Origin: Odocoileus virginianus | Lineage: Eukaryota > Chordata > Mammalia > Artiodactyla > Cervidae | Assembly (NCBI RefSeq): GCF_023699985.2 | Contig: NW_027224396.1 | Location: forward strand, 1-64,000 | DNA: 64,000 nt | Direction of reading: 5' to 3' | In this document: positions 32,366-43,296 of the stretch, in pieces | Position numbering within the stretch: position 1 is the stretch's first letter | How the letters are laid out: each line of letters opens with the position of its first letter | Program-made: the position numbers and the translations under genes | The notes under the pieces: model-generated | The model's input: only the letters and a program-made list of their open reading frames with translations | The model's database searches: none | Told to the model about the DNA's origin: nothing

Positions 32366-32465
32366 ACTCTTGCCTGGGAAACCCCATGGACAGAGGAGCC
32401 TGGTGGGCTACAGTCCATGGGGTTGTAAAAGAGACACAACTTAGCAACTGAACAACAACAACAAA
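32366..32465 (+). repeat. Bov-tA type SINE, 3' half
   Basis: cttgcctgggaaaccccatg, cagaggagcctggtgggcta and the caacaacaa tail complete the SINE begun at 31737. Confidence 0.85.
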
Positions 32466-32726
32466 GCATACATTTAATTACACCAATTTTCCCTAAATAT
32501 ATTTTAGATATCTCTAAGTTACATTTTTTTGTCAAATAGTTCAAAGTTTTCTCTATTGACTTGATGATTTCTTTGACCAAATGACTATATAGAATTATGT
32601 TAATTTTCAAAATTAATTATTGGGTGGCTTTCTAGTCCTTTGCTACTCTGTCTTACCTAGTTCCATTATAATTAGAAATCATACTTCCAAGAGTTTAATC
32701 CTATAGAAATCTTTGGAACTTCCTTT

Positions 32727-32925
32727 ATGCTCTTAGCTCAGTTGGCAAAAAAAAATCCACCTGTAATGCAGGAGACCCCAGTTCAATTCCTGGGTTGGGC
32801 AAGTCCGCTGGAGAAGGGAAAGGCTACCCACTCCAGCATTCTGGCCTGGAGAATTCCATGGACTGTATAATCCATGGGGTTGCAGAGAGTTGGACACGAC
32901 TAAACCATTTTCATTTCACTTCCTT
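32727..32925 (+). repeat. Bov-tA type SINE, sense
   Basis: A full element, ctcttagctcagttggcaaa to gttggacacgactaaaccat. Copy 2 lacks it at the equivalent point (about 52535). Confidence 0.92.
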
Positions 32926-33077
32926 TAAGATAAGTTCATAGTAATTTCTGTGAATATTTCATATATGCTTAAGAATATTAGGTATTTGAAGTTCAGATGC
33001 AGTATTTTGAATATCAGTGAGTAAAATGAATAAAATTTAAGTTTATTTGTATTTTTATTAAGACTTATACAATTTAT

Positions 33078-33300
33078 GTGCTTCCCAGCTGATGCTAAAG
33101 AGCACTGCCTGCCAATCCAAGTTATACATAAGAGATGCTGGTTTGATCCCTGGGTTGGGAAGATCCCCTGGAGAAGTGAATGACAATGCACTCCAGTGTT
33201 CTGGCATGGAGAATCCCATGGGAAGAAAAATCTGAAGAGCTATAGACCATGAGTTTGCAGCACAGAGTTGGATACATGTTGGAGACAGCACAGCACACAC
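33078..33300 (+). repeat. old Bov-tA type SINE, sense
   Basis: A diverged SINE containing cataagagatgctggtttga. The copy at 52626-52850 has the same unusual cataagagac variant in the same place, so this insertion predates the duplication. Confidence 0.85.
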
Positions 33301-34236
33301 ACACAACTCAGTACATTTTATAACATTTTAGCTATTGTAATTTTCTTCTCTATAATTTCCTTTTGGTTTCCTTTACGTTTATTATAATTTTGAATGTTTC
33401 CATTTTACTCACACATTGACTTCTTGACATCTCCACAACATTCCTTTTACATCTTTAAGTCACTTTTTCTAAAGTTTTTGCTAGTAGATCTGCCATTAAA
33501 TCTTATGCACAGACAGTTTATGTTCATTTATTTTGAATGGGCCATATATATATATATATATATATTTCTTTTATATGCCACCAGGTGGATTTTCATTTTA
33601 TTGATTCTCAGCACTCATCCATGTGACAATGTGTGGCAACATGAGGTTGTCAAATATAGAGTGATTTGACACCACCGTAATACCCCAAAGATAATTATTC
33701 TTTGAATAGAAAACATAATTTAAATCTAAAATGTTTAAAGATACTCCCTCAAGTTATATAATTCCTAATAGTAAAATATAGTCTTAGTAACAGAACACAG
33801 AATTCTCCTTGGTTGGTCACATTCATTATGGAATGGGGAAATCAATAAAAATCATAAAAAAGAAAACCCTGAAAGATAAATAAATAACAAAACATTTTAC
33901 TTATAGGTAGTTTTTCTGCATTCATTGCACATTACCACATAAAATTCTAAAGCTGATTTTTTTTGTTTGTTTAAAAGCTTAGCAAATACTTTTGCCCATT
34001 TGAATTTCTTGCTAAGTGGTGCATACTTTTTAGAAGGAAAAGTGTCCTATGAAGGCCCGAGTTTCAGATTTAAACATCAGGTAATCTAGAACTTGAAACC
34101 TGGACACATATGGAGAGCAGGGGATCTCCTTAGCCTCCAGGGTGGGGAGCTGCAGAAAGACAGCAGTTTAGGGTGAAAATGTGTGAAAACCACTGGTACA
34201 AATTAACCATTTTTACTTTCACTGTGATGTCCTTAA
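33301..34236. other. no gene; (TA)n at 33545-33566
   Basis: The right part of duplicate copy 1 (to about 33540), a TA microsatellite, then AT-rich DNA without recognisable features. Confidence 0.5.
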
Positions 34237-34398
34237 ATGGACTGTGACGTCTTCAAGAACATCCTCTGGAGATTTAACAAGGAGAAGCACAGGTATGACG
34301 ATGAACAGAAGTATTTACTCAAGGAGTCTTTCCACCAAGAGCTAGCACGATCTTGTTCTTTGCGAGGCTTTAAGCAACGTACCCGACATCCCTGGTAG
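34237..34398 (+). other. short unidentified open frame (53 codons)
   Basis: An ATG-started frame with mixed, coding-like composition (MDCDVFKNILWRFNKEKHRY at its start; charged, no low complexity) that ends at a TAG inside the following SINE. I do not recognise the protein. It could be a scrap of a processed pseudogene, an exon remnant, or chance. No splice sites can be asserted. Confidence 0.2.
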
Positions 34399-34606
34399 CT
34401 CAATCGGTGAAGAATCTGCCTGCAATGCAGGAGACCCAGGTTTGATTCCTGGGTCAGGAAGATCCCCTGAGAAGGAAATGGCCACCCACTCTAGTATTCC
34501 ATGGGAGAATCCCATGGACAGAGGAGCCTGGCAGGCTACAGTCCATGGGGTCGCAAGAGTCAGACACGACTTAGTGACTAAACCACCACCACCACCAAGC
34601 AACTTC
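34388..34606 (+). repeat. Bov-tA type SINE, sense
   Basis: ccctggtagctcaatcggtg to gtcagacacgacttagtgac, followed by an accacc repeat. Full length. Confidence 0.92.
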
Positions 34607-34671
34607 CCACCAGTCCAATTTCTTTTGCTTTCTGTCACTAAACGTGTTCAGAGCTTGCTTCCTTCTTCAGT

Positions 34672-36310
34672 TCAGTTCAGTTCAGTTCAGTCACTCAGTC
34701 GTGTCCGACTCTTTGTGACCCCATGAATCGCAGCACACCAGGCCTCCCTGTCCATTACCACTCCCGGAGTTTACTCAGACTCATGCCCATTGAGTCGGTG
34801 ATGCCATCCAGCCAATCTCATCCTCTGTCGTCCCCTTCTCCTCCTGCCCCCAATCCATCCAAGCATCAGGGTCTTTTCAAGTAAGTCAACTCTTCTCATG
34901 AGGCGGCCAAAGTATTGGAGTTTCAGCTTCAGCATCAGTCCCTCCAATGAATACCCAGGACTGATATCCTTTAAGATGGACTGGTTAGATCTCCTTGCAG
35001 TCAGAAGGATTCTCAAGAGTCTTCTCCAACACCACAGTTCCAAAGCATCAATTCTTCGGCTCTCAGCTTTCTTCACAGTCCAACACTCACATCCTTACAT
35101 GACCACTGGAAAAACCATAGCCTTGACTAGACAGACCTTTGTTGACAAAGTAATGTCTCTGCTTTTTAATATGCTATCTAGGTTGGTCGTAACTTTCCTT
35201 CCAAGGAGTAAGCGTCTTTTAATTTCATGGCTGCAATCACCATCTGCAGTGATTTTGGAGCCCAAAAAAATAAAGTCTGACACTGTTTCCACTTTTTTCC
35301 CATCTATTTGCCATGAAGTGATGGGACCAGATGCCATGATCTTAGTTTTCTGAATGTTGAGCTTTAAGCCAACTTTTTCACTCTCCTCTTTCACTTTCAT
35401 CAAGAGGCTCTTTAGTTCTTCTTCACTTTCTGCCATAGGGTGGTGTCATCTGCATATCTGAGGTTATTGATATTTCTCCCGGCAATCTTGATTCCAGCTT
35501 GTGCTTCTTCCAGCTCAGCATTTCTCATGATGTACTCTGCATGTAAGTTAAAAATAAACAGGGTGACAATATACAGCCTTGATGTACTCCTTTTCCTATT
35601 TGGAATCAGTCTGTTGTTCCATGTCCCATTCTAACTGTTGCTTCCTGACGTACATATAGGTTTCTCAAAAGGCAGGTCAGGTGATCTGGTGTTTCCATCT
35701 CTTTCAGAATTTTCCACAGTTTATTGTGATCCACACAGTCAAAGGCTTTGGCATAGTCAATAAAACAGAAGTAGATGTTTTTCTGGAACTCTCTTGTTTT
35801 TTTTGATGATCCAGTGGATGTTGGCAATTTGATCTCTGATTCCTCTGCTTTTTCTAAAACCAGCTTGAGCATCTGGAAGTTCTCAGTTCACATATTGCTG
35901 AAGCCTGGCTTAGAGAATTTTGAGCATTACTTTACTAGCGTGTGAGATGAGTGCAATTGTGTGGTAGTTTGAGCATTCTTTGGGATTGCCTTTCTTTGGG
36001 ATGTGGAATGAAAACTGACCTTTTCCAGTCCTGTGGCCACTGCTGAGTTTTCCAAATTTGCTGGCATATTGAGTGCAGCACTTTCACAGTGTCATCTTTC
36101 AGGATTTGAAATAGCTCAACTGGAATTCCATCACCTCCACCAGCTCTGTTCATAGTGATGCTTTCTAAGGCCCACTTTATTTCACATTCTGGGATGTCTG
36201 GCTCTAGGGGAGTGATCACTTCATCATGATTATCTGGGTCGTGAAGATCTTTTTTGTACACTTCTTTTGTGTATTCTTGCCACCTCTTCCTAATATGAAG
36301 GGCTACCTTC
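34672..36310 (-). mobile_element. BovB (RTE) LINE, 3' 1.6 kb, antisense
   Basis: The best preserved BovB copy. Reading minus, the RT begins around 36261 (KWALESITMNRAGGGDGIP), continues through IYFCFIDYAKAFDCVDHNKL (35870-35730) and the ADDTTLMAESEEELKS motif region (about 35450-35410; AESEEELK is at the start of the 35095-35436 frame), then GSKITADGDCSHEIKRRLLL and the C-terminal WCWRRLLRILLTARRSN (34771-35076). Small frameshifts between 35606 and 35600, and at 35080-35095 and 35880-35935, disable it. The 3' end is the ttcagttcagttcagttcag repeat on the plus strand. The 5' third of the element, including the endonuclease, is missing. Confidence 0.93.
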
Positions 36311-36796
36311 TTGGCCAGCCCTTAACTGATATTGATTCTTGGCCTCCTGAGCCAAGCCCCTCCCATGTTTGCCTCTCACCTCAGCTGGGCCTGTGTTGCT
36401 GACAGACAGTTCCTGGCCATCTTCTTACCCGGGGTGCACGGTGGGGAGCAGGCTATGGAGGCCATCTCCTGACTGCACAGGTCTCAACACGACACAGTGA
36501 GCCCTCCTGAACAGCACATTATAAATTTGAGTGGGGGAAAGGGGAGTATATTACCTGGTTTATTATGTTACCTGTAATTACCAGTATATTACCTGGAAAC
36601 CAATCTTGAAAGGAATCTAGAGAAAAAGATAAGTGAAATTCTGGTGCATGAACACCTATTTTTAAGATAAAAGTTTGGTCACTTCTCTGGTTCCCCTTTC
36701 TGTGCTCATAGATGGTAACTACCTTCCTAAATGGTAACTTCTTCCTGAATGAAGAGGAGGCAACTCTATATCCATTCTTGAATGGGCCTATCTGTG
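36311..36796. other. no gene recognised; GC-richer stretch
   Basis: 36320-36510 is noticeably GC-richer than its surroundings (ctcacctcagctgggcctgt and similar) but shows no ORF or repeat that I can name. Confidence 0.4.
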
Positions 36797-36985
36797 CAGG
36801 GTCAGCAAGCGTCTTCTGTACAGGGACATTTAGTGTATATCTGAGGTCCTACAGGCCATATGTAGTCTCTGCTGTGTATCTGTCATTTCTTTTTTTCTTT
36901 AATGGCTCTTTAAAAATTGAAAAACCATTCTTAGCTCAGGGGTCTCCTAGATTTTCCCTGTGGGTGATGGTTTGCCAAGTGTGCT
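36797..36985 (+). mobile_element. MER5A-like hAT transposon remnant
   Basis: cagggtcagcaagcgtcttc at the left, ggccatatgtagtctctgct in the middle, aaaaaccattcttagctcag and a right end with tggtttgccaagtgtg follow the order of the non-autonomous hAT-Charlie element MER5A as I know it. No coding capacity. Confidence 0.7.
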
Positions 36986-37988
36986 CTGGGAGTTCTTAGG
37001 CTGGGGGAGGTGGATCTGAACTGTGCAAAGTATGAGGCTACTGGGCCTTGGAACCCCACTTTGGGAACTTTGTTGGAGAGTGAGGTAGGTCCTTGAACAA
37101 GATGCTCAGGCTGGGATCTTCAGTGCAGGTCTCTACTGCACTGCTCAAACAGTACAGAGCTGTTTAGTATAGTAGAAGTTTAGCATCCTTTATTTGAAAA
37201 GTTGCTATGTATCATGGGAGGTCTTAATCTTGGCCTATTTAAGTCTATGCCTGTGCAAGCTTATCCTTGCCTTGATTATAAAGGCAAAATCACATATTCT
37301 AGGCACTGGAAATTTGTCACTCTGCAGGTTAGGGCCTTACTACTCCAAATGGTTGGTGTTAGAAAAGCTAATATGTAAACCTACTTCTTCTTCACGGCTA
37401 ATTCTACCCACAATCCACAGGGCAACCCCCTCTAAGAAGTTAAGGAGAAGCAAGTCAACTCACTCTACCCCTGGGATACCCACAACACAGCATCTTGAAA
37501 AAGAACAGTGTTTACCAGGAACCAAGGATTTAAATAGCTGAAGATCAGCATTTCAGAAGTTGGATTTTTTGAGTGACACCTTTCTCCATCCTCTCTGAAA
37601 CAAGTCTCTCTATACGCCATATGCTCTAACACCATCCAGTTCCTCCAACCTTCTTGATACTGGAGAGGCAAACTTTCTACCAATATTTTCCCCCTGGTTA
37701 GAATATTCATTCTGAAGAGCAGAATCAGAGGATTTGAATTTTTTCATAAATTTGTAATCTTTTAAGTCAACAATGTACAGTAGGCCATGTTTTGAAGTGA
37801 TTACTAGACAACATGAATATCCAAATTTTTTTTTCTAAATTAAATAAGGGTTTTGGAACCTGAATTCTTTCTCTCATCAGTGATTTTTTTTTTTTTTTGA
37901 GCAACTGATGATTCTCAAAAGATACATTTGTTACTAAATAGGTTAATTTAGCTGTTCTGGAGCTAAGAAAGAGCCTAGGGGTGTGCAT
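36986..37988. other. no gene recognised
   Basis: A 115-codon frame (37194-37541) and an 81-codon antisense frame overlap here. Neither has recognisable motifs. A T-run lies at 37887-37898. Confidence 0.5.

Positions 37989-37989
<1 letters not shown>

Positions 37990-38042
<53 letters not shown>
37990..38042. repeat. (CA)n microsatellite
   Basis: About 26 uninterrupted CA units; likely polymorphic. Confidence 0.97.
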
Positions 38043-38044
<2 letters not shown>

Positions 38045-39110
38045 GAACATCATATAAAAGACTATGCATGAGAATTTCCAAACTTTCCAAGCTAAATTAA
38101 TAGATGCAAACCCACCAATCTCACACATGCCAATCCATTTTTCCAGTTTAGGTTTTTGTTTGAAATGTCAAACTTTGTTTCCTCAAAATGTGAGTTGATT
38201 ATTGTTGATTCTTGTGAGTTGATTCAGACTAAGTTCTTTGCTTAGTCTGGCCTTACAGTGGTCTTGCCAGCATTGCCTTCACCAAAACAGGAAAGCTAAG
38301 TGTCTGAAATACAAGGGCAGAAGGGATACCAACTTGAAGATGGAAGAAACTGGAGAACAATTAAATAAGCACAGATGAAGGGCTGAGAAATATACAGACA
38401 TGTGGAATACCGATGGGCAGGTACCAGGTACAGTTCTAACAACACCAAAACCAGTAAAACTGAATATCCAACTCAGTCAAAAACATAGTATTCTAAGTCC
38501 ACTGAAATATGGGATGAAGAAAGTAACTGTCTGTAGTCATGAAAAGATAGTGGTATCAGGGATTGATTTTTCTAAATGAAATGAAACAGTGAGTTTTGAA
38601 GTGTGCACTTCTAAAAGTGAGAGCACTGCAATCCCTCACTGTCTCCCATCAGTGGTTTTCATAAACACACTCACACGCAGCATTCTGGTCATTTTCACAT
38701 GTTTTCAGGTCTCCTTACTATCAGTTTTAAAAACTGTTACCTTTTGGTGCCTATATCTACCTGTATTGGATATAAAAAGTTTTGGTTTTGTAAATCTGCA
38801 AAGAGAGCAAACAGCAACGGCCCTGAACAATGAATAAAACTATACATCTCCCTCTTTAGGCTAGAGCTTTCAAGGTAGAGAAAAACAGGTATAACCAATC
38901 CAGTTAGTACATGTTCTAGTTCTGTGAAAGCATTACCCCTTTGTCGCACCTCCTTGACAGAGAGCAGCCTGCCACTTCCCTCCAGTTTCAGAGTGTATAT
39001 GTTAAAAATCAAATATAACTTAGAGACCAACCAAACTCAATAATTTTTGGCAGCTATCCTATGAAGCAAAAACGAATTATGTTCCCTTTTCCCTACTTAA
39101 AGCTGTACAC
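38043..39110. other. no gene recognised
   Basis: Unremarkable DNA with only short frames. Confidence 0.5.
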
Positions 39111-39111
39111 A

Positions 39112-39338
39112 GAATATGCCTGCATACTAAGTCCCTTCAGCCGTGTCTGACGCTGCAATCCCTTGGACTGCAGCCCACCAGATTCCTCTGTCCGTGGGAT
39201 TCTCCAGGCAAGAATACTGGAGTGGGTTGTCATTTCATTCTCCAGGGGATCTTCCCGACCCAGGGATTGAATCCAGGTCTCCTGAAAGCCTTCTGCATTG
39301 AAGGGGGATTTTTTACCACTGAGCCACCAGGGAAGCCT
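39112..39338 (-). repeat. Bov-tA type SINE, antisense
   Basis: A complete reverse-complement SINE ending gagccaccagggaagcc, with a short internal duplication near the tRNA-like A box (aaagccttctgcattgaagg). Confidence 0.92.
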
Positions 39339-39389
39339 ATATATATATACACACACAGAGACATACATATGTGTGTACATATATATAGT

Positions 39390-39593
39390 GAAGTGAAGTC
39401 GTTCAGTCATGTCGAACTTTTGTGAATCCATGGATTGTAGCCCACCAGGCTCCTCGGCCCATGGAATTTTCCAGGCATGAATACTGGAGTGGGTTGCTGT
39501 TTCCTTCTCCAGGGGATCTTCCTGACCCAGGGATTGAACCCAGGTCTCCTGCATTGTAGGCAGACGCTTTACCGTCTGAGCTACCAGGGAAGC
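39390..39593 (-). repeat. Bov-tA type SINE, antisense
   Basis: A second SINE in the same orientation, separated from the previous one by a TA/CA-rich spacer. A frame reads through both. Confidence 0.93.
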
Positions 39594-39777
39594 CTATATA
39601 TATAATAACTTTAAGTATATACCTAAACAATCATTTAAGTTTTGCAGAAGATAAAATCTTGATAACAAAGCAAAATCTTCCATTTTCATATAAAATTAGG
39701 ATTTCATCTGTCAAAATACTCTTCCATTTGTTCTACTTAAGGCATTAATAAATGTCTAAAATATTTTGGAAAAAAAA

Positions 39778-39800
39778 TGTGTGTGTGTGTGTGTGTGTAG
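39778..39800. repeat. (GT)n microsatellite
   Basis: About 11 GT units. Confidence 0.9.
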
Positions 39801-40077
39801 CTGAAATAATGATTGTGGTTATGAAAAAGTATTCTCAGTTATATGAACTGCTTTGTAGTAATAGAAAATATAAACCTAATGAGTGGTGCAACATTCCTAA
39901 TGATCACTGTAAGATCCTTCACTTGAAATATACAACATAAGATTTAAAGAAAAGGGGGGAGGGACAGAAAACTGTAGGGGATTCAAAAAAGTTAGAGGGA
40001 AATTAGAAATGATTTCTCCATTTCATTCCATCCTATCTGAAGCACATTTTGTATGTCCAGATAGGATGGAACGTATG
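39801..40077. other. no gene recognised
   Basis: AT-rich DNA with a short frame only. ccatcctatctgaagcac and ccagataggatgg at 40027-40070 form a small inverted repeat beside the next SINE. Confidence 0.5.
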
Positions 40078-40222
40078 TACAGTGCATGGAATTCTCCAGG
40101 CCAGAATACTGGAGTGGGTAGTCTTTCCCTTCTCCAGGGGATTGTCCCCACCCAGGGATTGAACCCAGGTCTCCTTCATTGCAGGCAGATTCTTTACAAG
40201 CTGAGTCACCAGGGAAGCCCTT
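40078..40222 (-). repeat. Bov-tA type SINE, antisense, partial
   Basis: The tRNA-like head and part of the body in reverse complement (ggaattctccaggccagaat to gagtcaccagggaagccc). The BovB-derived tail is missing. Confidence 0.9.
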
Positions 40223-40883
40223 CTGTATGTTAAATAAGACAAATATTTGACAAACTTGTGGTTTCTATAACCTCTAGGGATATATTTTCCGGTCAGTAAG
40301 TCAAGTATAAGCTCAGTTAAGTCAGGTGTACATAACATACTACAGAAATGGAAACAAATCTGTAAAGCATATAATGTAATTAGCTATTAATAAATTATAT
40401 TAATCATTATGAATATTCTCTGCACATCTAACTACAACAGATATGTACATATTATTCTTTTAAGGTGATAAGAACACAAATGAGATGTACCCAGTTAAAA
40501 TTGTAAAGACACAGAAGAGTGTTGTTAACTATAATTGAAACTGTCAGTTGATTAGAGATATCCCCATTTCCCTCTCTTCCATCCCTGGGCAACCACCAGT
40601 TCATTATCTGATCCTATGATTTTGAGAACTTTGGCTATGCCACCTAAGTGAATCCATAACAGTATTTAACCTTTTTGTGACTGTCTTATAATTATACTTA
40701 TTATACTTAGGTCTTCAAGGTTTATCCATGTTGTCACATATACTAGGTGTCCTTCCTTTTTTTAAGACCGAATAATGTTCTATTGCATGTATTTGCCAAA
40801 TTTTTCTGTGTTCATTCTTCCTTCCACAGACATTTAGATTTCTTCCATGTCTTAACAACTGTGAATACTGCTGCAGTGAAGGA

Positions 40884-41104
40884 GTTTTCCAAGTAGCTCA
40901 ACGGTAGAGAATCTGCCCGCCAATGCAAAAGACTTGCAGGAGGCGTGGGTTTTATTCCGGGATCGGGAAGATACCCTGGAGTAGTAAATGGCGACCCGCT
41001 CCAGTATTCTTCCTTGGAAAATTCCATGGACAGAGGAGCCTGGTGGGCTGCAGTCAATGGTGTCACAAAGAGTTGGACATGACAGCTGACTTAGCATCCA
41101 CATA
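40884..41104 (+). repeat. Bov-tA type SINE inserted in L1
   Basis: ttttccaagtagctcaacgg to gacatgacagctgacttagc. It splits the L1 phrase that continues at 41105. Confidence 0.9.
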
Positions 41105-41315
41105 TATTGCAATGAACATGGAAATGTTGTCTCTAGAGACTCTGATCTCAGTTATATTAAATGCATATCCAGAAATGGGATATAATATGGCATAATACGG
41201 TAGTCTCTATTTTTTAATTTTTGAAGAATCTTCATACTGTTTTTCATAACGGCTGCAAAATTTACATTCCCACCAGCCATGTGCAAATTTTATAAATTCT
41301 CCACATATTTTGCCT

Positions 41316-42012
41316 TTTCAGTTCAGTTCAGTTGCTCAGTCTTGTCTGACTCTTTGCGACCCCATGAATCTCAGCACGCCAGGCCTCCCTGTCCATCACC
41401 AACTCCCGGAGTTTACTCAAACTCATGTCCATCGAGTAGGTGATGCCATCCAGCCATCTCATCCTCTGTCGTCCCCTTCTCCTCCTGCCCCCAATCCCTC
41501 CTAGCATCAGGGTCTTTTACAATGAGTCAACTCTTCGCATAAGGTGGCCAAAGTATTGGAGTTTCAGCTTCAGCATCAGTCCTTCCAATGAACACCCAGG
41601 AGTGATCTCCTTTAGGATGGACTGGTTGGATCTCCTTGCAGTCCAAGGGACTCTCAAGAGTCTTCTCCAACACCACAGTTTAAAAGCATCAACTTTTCAG
41701 TGCTCAGCTTTCTTCACAGTCCAGCTCTCACATCCATACATGACCACTGGAAAAACCATAGCCTTGATTAGATGTACCTTTGTTGGCAAAGTAATGTCTC
41801 TGCTTTTTAATATGCTCTCTAGGTTGGTCATAATTTTCCTTCCAAGGAGTAAGCGTCTTTTAATTTCATGGTTGCAATCACCATCTGCAGTGATTTTGGA
41901 GCCCCCCAAAATAAAGTCTGACACTGTTTCCACTGTTTCCCCATCTATTTGCCATGAAGTGATGGGACCAGATGCCATGATCTTAGTTTTCTGAATGTTG
42001 AGCTTTAAGCCT
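41316..42012 (-). mobile_element. BovB LINE 3' end, antisense
   Basis: About 0.7 kb of BovB in reverse complement from the ttcagttcagttcagttgct tail to the MASGPITSWQIDGETVETVS coding segment (minus, 41697-41978). It is inserted in the old L1. Confidence 0.92.
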
Positions 42013-42025
42013 TTTATTACCCTGC

Positions 42026-42240
42026 AAATAGGGGTTTCCTGGGTGGCGCTAGTGGGAAAGAATCCACCTGCAATGCAGGAGACCTGGGTTCAATCCCTGG
42101 GTCAGGAAGATCCTCTGGAGAAGAAAATGGCAACCCACTCCAGTATTCTTGCCTGGAGAATCCCATGGACAGAGGAGCCTGGTAGGCTACAGTCCATGGG
42201 GTCACAAAGAGTCAGACATGACTGAGCAACTAACACACCC
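42026..42240 (+). repeat. Bov-tA type SINE, sense
   Basis: gggtttcctgggtggcgcta to gtcagacatgactgagcaac. Well preserved, directly behind the BovB piece. Confidence 0.93.
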
Positions 42241-43296
42241 TGATAATAATCATCCTGATAGGTGTGAGGTGATATATTATGATTTTGATTTGCATTTCTC
42301 TGAAGATTAATGACATTAAGAATATAGCATATACATTCATGCTGGCCATTTATCTCCTTATATGTCTTCTCTGGAGAAATGTCTACTTGAGTATTCAGCC
42401 CATTTATTAAGTTATTAGTTTGTTTTGGTTTGCTTTGGTTTTATTTGCTATGAGGTGTATGACTTCCTTCCATATTTTAGGCTTTAACCTCCTATCAGTT
42501 ACAAATATTTACTGTTTACAACAGTTACAATATCTTCCTCATTCTATAGGTTTTCTTTTCACTCTGTCAATTGTTGACTCTTCCCTTAGTGGTGAAAGTA
42601 CTTTTTAGTTTGATGTAATTCCACTATTCTGTTTTTTTGTTACCTATAACTTGGGATCATATCCATTAAGTCATTGTCTAGTCCAGTGTCATGCAGGTTT
42701 TCCCCTGTGATTTATTCTAAAGAGTTTTAAAGCTTTAGGTCTTATGTTTAAATCTTTAATTCATTTTGAGTTGACTTTATGTATAGTGTAAGAGTAGAAT
42801 TTCCTTTTTTGCAGATAGCACCCAGTTTTCCCCAAACTTTGTTTCTGAGTATATTCTGGGCTCCCTACTCTGTTTCATTGATTTACATATCTATTGTTAT
42901 ATCAGTATCATATCATTTTAATTATGGTAGCTTTCAATATATTTTGAAATCTGGAAGCCAGCTTTGGTCTCTTTTCTCAAGATTGATTAGACTATCCATG
43001 GTATTTTGTGGTTGCATATAAATTTCAGAACTTTTTTTTCTGTTTTGATAAAAAAAACATTGCCAATGCTTTTTGACAGGGTTGTATTGAATTCGTTGAT
43101 TGGGTTGGGTAGCAAGGACATTTTCATAAGTTTCCTGGTCAAAGAGTACTGAATATCATTCCATTTGTTTATGTCTTCTTTGATTTCTGTCATTAAAGTT
43201 TTGCACTTTTCAGTGTACATGTCTTTAGTTAGCTTTAAGTTAAGTTTATTCCTAAGTATTTTATTCTTATTGGTACTAATATAACTGACATTTTAA

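Larger units (their letters stand above)
24160..33540. repeat. segmental duplication, copy 1
   Basis: Blocks of this interval align in the same order and orientation with 44385-53030. Examples are cctcaaaatggcctgagtgt (24552 and 44821), gaatatctcaaaatcctgg (25042 and 45254), the OR6C-like pseudogenes (26465-27424 and 46138-47050), aatattcctcacaatc/t (27831 and 47650) and ttccattataattagaaa (32660 and 52465). The blocks are clearly diverged, so the duplication is not recent. Edges are approximate. Confidence 0.88.
40440..43292 (-). repeat. old L1, antisense, with three nested insertions
   Basis: L1 3' UTR and ORF2 in reverse complement, degraded, in the segments 40440-40883, 41105-41315 and 42241-43292. 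Landmarks are ggtttatccatgttgtcaca, tttacattcccaccagccat, gtgaggtgatatattatgat and the 'cctaagtattttattcttat' end. Two SINEs and one BovB end interrupt it and are listed separately. Confidence 0.85.

Noticed and set aside
37194..37541. 115-codon plus-strand frame
   Set aside because: No recognisable motif or family; length is possible by chance; no supporting context.
37767..38128. Minus-strand frames with CVCV repeats
   Set aside because: Translation of the (CA)n microsatellite.
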